From Flammeovirgaceae bacterium UBA5867 (GTDB taxonomy: Bacteria > Bacteroidota > Bacteroidia > Cytophagales > Cyclobacteriaceae), in assembly GCA_002432545.1 (NCBI GenBank), contig DJFR01000122.1, positions 24,786-42,454 of the forward strand: 17,669 nucleotides of DNA, given 5' to 3'. The notes beneath the pieces are model-generated. The model was given only the letters and a program-made list of their open reading frames with translations. It was not told the DNA's origin and did no database searches. The stretch's first letter is position 1. Each line of letters opens with the position of its first letter. Of this stretch, positions 12,595-17,669 are shown one piece after another. The translations under genes were made by a program, and so were the position numbers.

Positions 12595-15277
12595 GCTCCA
12601 ATGGAATTACAATGGTTATCTCGGTACCCTGTCCTATTACACTTTTTATATCCACATAACCTCTGAGCAGATCCAGCGCTTTCTTTATAATAGAAAGTCC
12701 AAGCCCGGTACCTTCTACATCGGCAGCATTGCTGGCCCGGTAAAACGGTTCGAATAAATTCTTTATATCCTGTTCCGGTATACCAATACCATAATCTTTA
12801 ACAGCTATTGCGAGCTTGTTGTAATCTGCCGTTACAGACAAGTCTACATAGGCTGCTCCCGGCGAAAACTTGACGGCGTTGGTGAGCAGATTCAATACCA
12901 TGGTGCGAATCAGTTTTTCATCAGTACTCACGGTGCGAGCTATACTGTTTACATGCAAGCGTATTGTGTGTGTGTTGCCAGTACTCTGTTCAATTTCATG
13001 TTTCAATTTCTCAAACGTATCGGCAATGTTCACTTCCGATAAATGTACCACCAGCTTACCCGCTTCAGTTTTTCCGATCATCAACACATCGTCCAGCAAG
13101 TGCGTCATGTGTCCCACCTGCTTTTCAATGTTGTCCAAACGCTTATCAACCTCTTCCGGTGTAATCTTCTGTTTATACTTTTTGATAAAACCTGATGCCA
13201 GTGAAATCGAAGACAGCGGTGTGCGAAATTCGTGCGAAGCAATTGAAACAAATTTGCTTTTCATCTCCACAAGCTCCTTTTCCTTCTGCAACGCTTCGTT
13301 CAGTTCGCGTGTACGATCGTAGACCATTCGCTCCAGATTTTGCTTGTACTCGATGAGCTCCGTTATATTCTGACCGACAATCGTTGCACCAACAATTTTA
13401 TGTTCCGCATCTTTACGTGGTGAAACACTGAGCAACAACGATAACTTTTGTTTTTTTCTACTCAGTACCGGCAATTCAAAATTACTTACCGGTACACCAC
13501 TCAATGCGTCTTTCATTATAGCCGTTACAACTTCACTATATTCCGGTTCCAACAGATTACTGATCCAGTCACGGCCTATCATTTCAGTTCTTGAAAAACC
13601 AGTGAGTTCGGCTGATACGCGATTCCACTCGTTAATCCTTCCATCCTGGTCAATTCCAAATATAGGTACATTGGCATTTTCAATCAGGCTCGACAGCTCG
13701 CGTGCTATAGCCGTAAGGGTGCCTTCAAATTCTTTCTGCTCGTTTATATCATGTGACTCGATACAATATCCAAACAATTTACCTTCTGCCGATCGTACCT
13801 GGCTTATGGTTATCTTAAACCACGCAGCTTCCAGACCACCGTTCTGCAGGTTTGCTTCGTATGAAATCATCTCGCCATTCTCCACGCGCTCCAGCAGATA
13901 TGTAAAAGCACTCCTGCGGTCTTCATCTATATATTCCAGCAGGTTTACACCGGTCTTCAACTCTTTATTCGTGCGCAGCAGTACATTTTGAAAATTTGCT
14001 TTATTAAAAGCAATGATGGTATAATCGGGAGACAACAGCGTGAAAGAATCGCGTGTATTATCAAATATAGCTTTCAGGTTTGCTTCGGACTCACGAAGAA
14101 TATTCTCCTGCTCTTTCAATTGTGTTATATCGGATGCTATAACTGCTACATGCGTCAGTACGCCTTCTTCAATAATGGGTTCGTAACGCACGGAATGATA
14201 TATAGATGCATCCCGAATCTGAAATATAGCCGTTGTCTTTACCAGGTTGCCTTCCAGTGCTTCCTCGAACAATCGTTGCGATACCTCTTTGCGTTCTTTG
14301 GTAGTAATATCCCATATATACTTACCTACAGCGGGCTTAATGCCGGTAACAGCTTCGGCAAGTTGTTCAAACGCTTTATTGAACAACAACACTTTTCCCG
14401 AAGCATCGAGCAATACAATATTCTCTTGCGTATTAGAGAATATTATGTCCAGTTGCTGCTGGTAACGCTGTATAATTTCTTCTGCCTTCTTCTGATTTGT
14501 GATATCGACTATAATGCCTTCCTGCCGTACGGGTATATGATTATCATCATCAATTACCCGCATCTTTTCAAATAGCCATTGATAGCCATCATCGACTGTG
14601 CGTATGCGGTAGGTGCATTCTGCATAGCCATCCTGCAAAACACTTTTAAGCGCTTCTTCCTTTAATGGCCAGTCTTCGTCTATCACAAGGTCTCGCCAAT
14701 ATATAGCATCGTTAAGCAACTCACCCCGAACATTATTGCCCAGCACCTGCGTTGCGGACCGGCTGACATAATGTTTACCGGCCCCACTCAGATCTACCGA
14801 CCAGATTATATCCTGCGAAGAGTCCAGCACCCGGTTAAGCTGTTCATCTTTTTGACGAAGTATAGTATGTGTTTGCTCTGCTATTTTAGCGTATGCATCT
14901 TCGAGCTTCTTATTGGTATATTTCAATTCTTCGTTCGCAGTAGCGAACGCTTTATTCTTCACCAGCAATTCGGCATGACTACTGGCCAGATCGTTATATA
15001 CCTGTTGTTTTCTGCGGCCATAGAGTATAGCAGCAATGCTCAGCACCAGCGTGCTCACAACGGTTATCAATCCTATATATAGCACTATAGATTGATTACC
15101 GGTGCGATCATCGATTAAAGTCTCCTGAAGCGATGCAGCGTTTAGACTTATAAGCAAAGGCAGGGAGACAACGGAACCATGCGAAAATTCCGGGTCGAAC
15201 TTTTCGCTATAGCCCACCTGATTACAGGACAACAATTCCCAACATAATAGAATACAAAGCCAATGATGTATGCGCAT
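12587..15277 (-). CDS. Membrane-anchored four-PAS sensor histidine kinase
   Basis: The protein has 896 residues. The N-terminus (MRIHHWLCILLCWELLSC) is a short hydrophobic leader ending in a lipobox-like LLSC with C18, though E14 interrupts it. About 45 presumably periplasmic residues follow, then one clear membrane helix at about 63-87 (IVLYIGLITVVSTLVLSIAA). A coiled coil (about 88-150) leads to PAS1 (145-262), PAS2 (270-388), PAS3 (397-515) and PAS4 (525-640). A second coiled coil precedes the core: H682 in SIASHEFRTPLSSISL, N800 (LLTNAVKFSP), G1 DYGIGI (828-833), F box LFEPFYR and G2 GTGLGLSIIKK (856-866). The periplasmic part is too short for a known sensor domain, so sensing is probably by the cytoplasmic PAS domains. 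It heads the set with the CheY-like and LuxR regulators. Upstream lies a non-coding region with no strong promoter match. Confidence 0.93.
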   Translation of the reverse strand: MRIHHWLCILLCWELLSCNQVGYSEKFDPEFSHGSVVSLPLLISLNAASLQETLIDDRTGNQSIVLYIGLITVVSTLVLSIAAILYGRRKQQVYNDLASSHAELLVKNKAFATANEELKYTNKKLEDAYAKIAEQTHTILRQKDEQLNRVLDSSQDIIWSVDLSGAGKHYVSRSATQVLGNNVRGELLNDAIYWRDLVIDEDWPLKEEALKSVLQDGYAECTYRIRTVDDGYQWLFEKMRVIDDDNHIPVRQEGIIVDITNQKKAEEIIQRYQQQLDIIFSNTQENIVLLDASGKVLLFNKAFEQLAEAVTGIKPAVGKYIWDITTKERKEVSQRLFEEALEGNLVKTTAIFQIRDASIYHSVRYEPIIEEGVLTHVAVIASDITQLKEQENILRESEANLKAIFDNTRDSFTLLSPDYTIIAFNKANFQNVLLRTNKELKTGVNLLEYIDEDRRSAFTYLLERVENGEMISYEANLQNGGLEAAWFKITISQVRSAEGKLFGYCIESHDINEQKEFEGTLTAIARELSSLIENANVPIFGIDQDGRINEWNRVSAELTGFSRTEMIGRDWISNLLEPEYSEVVTAIMKDALSGVPVSNFELPVLSRKKQKLSLLLSVSPRKDAEHKIVGATIVGQNITELIEYKQNLERMVYDRTRELNEALQKEKELVEMKSKFVSIASHEFRTPLSSISLASGFIKKYKQKITPEEVDKRLDNIEKQVGHMTHLLDDVLMIGKTEAGKLVVHLSEVNIADTFEKLKHEIEQSTGNTHTIRLHVNSIARTVSTDEKLIRTMVLNLLTNAVKFSPGAAYVDLSVTADYNKLAIAVKDYGIGIPEQDIKNLFEPFYRASNAADVEGTGLGLSIIKKALDLLRGYVDIKSVIGQGTEITIVIPLEHA

Positions 15278-15623
15278 CGTTGAAAAATTCAGATCAACAC
15301 AATTTTATTATTAACTGATCTAACCAAAACAAATAACACGTAATCTATTGCACGGTCAGGGATGTGCAGGCTACCAATTCAAACAATCTATTCGATCAAT
15401 TTAATGTAGAAAATAGTGAAATATCAGAAATAAAAAAAATCAACGCCATCAATACACGCAGGACAAAACAAATTACCGAAGCATACTTAAGACAAGCTGC
15501 GTTTGCCCTGCTAAAAATAACTAACAAAATGTTGAAACGTTTTTCAGGAATGTTGAAACGCTAATGATGTTATATAAGGACTACTTCTCCTATACGGAGA
15601 TACTCCATAATTGAGAATGAATA
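15278..15623. other. Intergenic region upstream of the membrane kinase
   Basis: These 346 AT-rich bases lie between the iron-permease-like gene (ending at 15624, minus) and the membrane kinase (starting at 15277, minus). They hold the direct repeat at 15528-15560 and a small hairpin TCTCC-TATAC-GGAGA (15586-15600), 24 bp past the permease stop, which could be a weak terminator but has no T-run. A loose AGATCA...TGATCT pair spans about 15290-15321. A 66-codon GTG-initiated frame (15364-15564, plus) has no recognisable domain and I do not call it a gene. Confidence 0.75.
15528..15560. repeat. 12-bp direct repeat at 21-bp pitch
   Basis: AATGTTGAAACG occurs exactly at 15528-15539 and again at 15549-15560, separated by 9 bases, so the repeat distance is 21 bp (two helical turns). 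It lies about 250 bp upstream of the membrane kinase start. Tandem half-sites with this pitch are known for LytTR-type response regulators, but no LytTR gene is in the window, so no regulator is assigned. Confidence 0.6.
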
Positions 15624-16085
15624 TTAATGCGACTCCATTTCTGCTTTCTTCTCTTCATGAAGTTCTTCAGCTTCTTCAATGGAATGTGTCTGTTGCATGT
15701 TGTCCTCTTCTTTACTCATGCTGGCCAGCTTCGCATAAAATTTACGCAGCACACGTAACTCTTCTTCTGTCAGATCTTCTACTGAAACAAGGCGGTTACT
15801 TGCTTTACTGTGTGCTGCAACCAGTTCATTTAATTTAAGATGAATGGCTATAGATTCTTTATTCTGACTTCGCTGAATAAGGAACACCATGAGAAAAGTA
15901 ATAATGGTAGTCCCTGTATTAATAACAAGTTGCCACGTATCCGAATAATTAAAGATAGGTCCGGTAATTAACCAAACCAGTATCAACACAACAGCTACCA
16001 GGAACGCTGCTGAGCTGCCGGAAGCACTGCTTACCACCGTAGAAAATTTTTCCAGCGGAGTGATTTTTTTCCCAGTTGAGTCCAT
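15624..16085 (-). CDS. Low-affinity iron permease (Fet4-like) family protein
   Basis: From the ATG at 16083-16085 the protein has 153 residues. KITPLEKFSTVVSSASGS then AAFLVAVVLILVWLITGPIF (first membrane helix) and DTWQLVINTGTTIITFLMVF (second helix) with LIQRSQNKESIAIHLKLNEL after it match the bacterial PF04120 family. Members are annotated by similarity to yeast Fet4, but transport by the short bacterial forms is not well established. The C-terminal third is cytosolic-type and acidic (EEAEELHEEKKAEMES). The frame is open further upstream to an ATG at 16191-16193, adding 36 residues that contain a second TGKKI.P motif. I prefer the later start because the family normally begins close to the KFS motif. 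It is transcribed away from the small gene at 16201. Confidence 0.82.
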   Translation of the reverse strand: MDSTGKKITPLEKFSTVVSSASGSSAAFLVAVVLILVWLITGPIFNYSDTWQLVINTGTTIITFLMVFLIQRSQNKESIAIHLKLNELVAAHSKASNRLVSVEDLTEEELRVLRKFYAKLASMSKEEDNMQQTHSIEEAEELHEEKKAEMESH

Positions 16086-16200
16086 GTGTAGTTTGATTAC
16101 GTTATACCTAACATTGTAAAAATCCGTTCCCGCATGCAACATACGTTCCTGCGGCACTATTTTTTTACCAGTTGCCTTGAAAATCAAATACAATACAATT

Positions 16201-16395
16201 ATGAAAACGCAAACTAAATCACATAAACATCACTCTGATACATCGCACAAAAAGCAAAATCAAGAGCCTTCCTCCCAGGAGCGTAAAGAAATTACCGGTG
16301 AGAATATATCTACGAATTCGTCCAAAGAAGATCCTAACAAACCAAAACGGCTGGGTGAATCACAAACGGAAATTACGGACGAGACAACGATATAA
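16201..16395 (+). CDS. Small hydrophilic hypothetical protein
   Basis: A 64-residue frame begins with ATG at 16201 (MKTQTKSHKHHSDTSHKK) and ends TDETTI-stop. It is strongly hydrophilic, rich in Lys, Ser, Thr, Glu and His, with no hydrophobic segment and no predicted fold, so it is probably disordered. I do not recognise a family. A gene is likely because the frame fits the gap between the divergent permease gene and the DUF748-like gene, and the base composition resembles coding DNA. The evidence is otherwise thin. It ends 45 bp before the next start and could share its transcript. An upstream TTG at 16177 is less likely. Confidence 0.5.
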   Translation: MKTQTKSHKHHSDTSHKKQNQEPSSQERKEITGENISTNSSKEDPNKPKRLGESQTEITDETTI

Positions 16396-16440
16396 CATCC
16401 GCTATTCCAAAGTATTGCTAAGAATTATCGATCAATAGTC

Positions 16441-17619
16441 ATGGTTTCCCGAAAGAAAAAAGTTCTCTGGACAATCGTAATCATTGCCGTGCTGCTGGTA
16501 GCAGTACGCCTGGCGCTTCCGTATGTAGTATTGCATTATCTTAATAAGACACTTGCCAATATGGAAGGTTATTACGGCAAGGCCGAAGATATAGACATAG
16601 CGCTGATTCGAGGTGCCTACGAAATCGACAGTATATACCTGAACAAAGTAGACAGCACCAGTCAAAAACAAACTCCTTTCTTTGGTGCTACTCAGATTGA
16701 CCTTTCTGTAGAATGGAAAGCGTTGTTCCATGGTTCAATCGTGGGAGAGCTTGTCTTTGATAATCCGATGATACGTTTTACCAAAGACAAAGTAGAGCCT
16801 GATGAAGTTCGAAATGACTCCAGCAGTTTCAAAAATCTGTTGGATGACTTTATGCCGTTGCAGGTAAACCGTGTTGAGATTAACAATGGCAGCATTCAGT
16901 ATATAGATGAGAACTCGAAACCAAAGGTTGACATTAAACTTACCAACGCGTATGCACTGGCTGAGAATTTACGTAACAGTTATGACTCTACCGTTGTTCT
17001 GCCCGCATCGTTGCGCGCGCATGCCAACATTTATGAAGGTGAGCTTGCTATTAATATGAAACTTAACCCGCTGGCGGATGAACCAACTTTTGATGTGAAT
17101 GCCGAATTAAAGAATACCAATCTTGTAAAGCTTAACGATTTTTTTGCAGCGTATGCAAAAGTAGATGTCAACCGCGGTCGTTTCGGACTCTATACGGAAG
17201 TAGCTGCAAAAGAAGGTAAATTTGCAGGCTATGTAAAACCGTTGATTCAAGACCTGGATATTCTCGGGAAGGAAGATCGTGATGATAACATTCTGCGAAA
17301 AGCATGGGAAGCTATTGTGGGTGCAGCCGGTGAAGTTTTTGAAAACCAGCGAAAGGACCAGGTTGCTACCAAAGTTCCATTTCAGGGGAGTCTCAAAAAT
17401 CCGGACACCAATGTTTGGTTTGCACTTACGCGTGTCTTGCAGAATGCTTTTATACAGGCACTGCAACCTTCCATCGACCAGGAGATAAATATAGCAACGG
17501 TAGAATCTCAACCGGAGAAAAAGAAAACGTTCCTGGAGAAAGTATTCGGCAAAAAAGACGATAAAGAAGATAAAGAAAAGGACAAGGAGAAGAAGGAGAA
17601 AGACAAAAAGAAAAGCTGA
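16441..17619 (+). CDS. DUF748/AsmA-like membrane-anchored periplasmic protein
   Basis: The protein has 392 residues. A positively charged start (MVSRKKK) precedes one membrane helix at about 8-28 (VLWTIVIIAVLLVAVRLALP), giving an inner-membrane anchor with the rest in the periplasm. The following YVVLHYLNKTLANMEGYYG then IDIALIRGAYEIDSIYL is the N-terminal pattern of DUF748/AsmA-like proteins. LVFDNPMIRF and VNRVEINNGSIQYID are the repeated beta-strand units of that fold, which in relatives is linked to cell-envelope lipid transport or integrity. Function here is inferred from the fold only. The C-terminus after about 355 is a low-complexity Lys/Asp/Glu tail (KKDDKEDKEKDKEKKEK). Relatives of this family are often longer, but the frame ends with a clean TGA. 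A short imperfect AAGCT-CTG-AGCTT repeat follows the stop. Confidence 0.82.
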   Translation: MVSRKKKVLWTIVIIAVLLVAVRLALPYVVLHYLNKTLANMEGYYGKAEDIDIALIRGAYEIDSIYLNKVDSTSQKQTPFFGATQIDLSVEWKALFHGSIVGELVFDNPMIRFTKDKVEPDEVRNDSSSFKNLLDDFMPLQVNRVEINNGSIQYIDENSKPKVDIKLTNAYALAENLRNSYDSTVVLPASLRAHANIYEGELAINMKLNPLADEPTFDVNAELKNTNLVKLNDFFAAYAKVDVNRGRFGLYTEVAAKEGKFAGYVKPLIQDLDILGKEDRDDNILRKAWEAIVGAAGEVFENQRKDQVATKVPFQGSLKNPDTNVWFALTRVLQNAFIQALQPSIDQEINIATVESQPEKKKTFLEKVFGKKDDKEDKEKDKEKKEKDKKKS

Positions 17620-17669
17620 CCTGCGCTATATCTTTCCCTAAGCTCTGAGCTTTAGCGTGAGAAAGCTGC

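Noticed and set aside
13988..14575. 195-codon open frame on the plus strand
   Set aside because: It is antisense to the PAS2-PAS3 part of the membrane kinase, whose domain matches are unambiguous. The product is a low-quality mix of Phe, Tyr and Cys.
15364..15564. 66-codon GTG-initiated frame on the plus strand
   Set aside because: It has no ATG start, no ribosome site and no recognisable family. Its C-terminal MLKR repeat simply reflects the 12-bp direct repeat. Kept as non-coding, though a small protein cannot be fully excluded.

Overview
The window looks like chromosomal DNA of a Bacteroidota bacterium, probably an environmental Cytophagia- or Chitinophagia-like member. The inference rests on several things together. 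There is a periplasmic two-component-regulator propeller protein, cytoplasmic PAS/GAF kinases with the HxxRGP type of phospho-acceptor box, weak or absent Shine-Dalgarno sequences in front of most starts, one good match to the Bacteroidota -7 promoter element (TAnnTTTG), and a DUF748/AsmA-like protein. I cannot name a genus from sequence alone.

Layout. (1) 1-1757, minus: the first 585 codons of a secreted propeller sensor whose 3' end lies beyond the left edge. (2) 1758-2204: a divergent intergenic region with two perfect inverted repeats and a promoter candidate. (3) 2205-6388, plus: a tightly coupled three-gene operon with a triple-PAS histidine kinase, an Rcp1-like single-domain response regulator, and a REC-REC-PAS kinase. 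(4) 6510-9903, minus: a GAF-PAS-PAS-PAS hybrid kinase with a C-terminal REC, preceded by a separate HPt protein. This block converges on block 3. (5) 10064-10813, minus: a sensor-less histidine kinase core. (6) 10931-11431, minus: an orphan GAF protein. (7) 11545-15277, minus: a membrane-bound four-PAS histidine kinase, a CheY-like regulator overlapping its stop, and a LuxR/NarL-type response regulator. (8) 15278-15623: a non-coding region with a 12-bp direct repeat at 21-bp pitch. (9) 15624-17619: a Fet4-like low-affinity iron permease family protein (minus), a small hydrophilic protein (plus) and a DUF748-like membrane-anchored protein (plus).

How the genes may work together. About 13 kb carries five histidine kinases, six REC domains (three stand-alone, three fused), one HPt and one free GAF protein. 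Only one DNA-binding output is visible, the LuxR-type regulator at 11545-12216. The plus-strand operon resembles a phytochrome-type kinase/Rcp1 pair feeding a second kinase through its own REC domains. The minus-strand hybrid kinase plus HPt has all the parts of a His-Asp-His relay. The LuxR regulator is the obvious local end point, but that wiring is inferred and not shown by the sequence.

Most notable are the recently duplicated PAS pair carrying a histidine at the FixL/DosP haem-ligand position, two kinases lacking the acidic residue next to the phospho-histidine, a degenerate receiver paralogous to its neighbour, related TGATTTT/AAAATCA palindromes in three successive intergenic gaps, and a long lysine/glutamate insertion in the periplasmic propeller. 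I saw no tRNA, rRNA, CRISPR array, insertion sequence or integrase.
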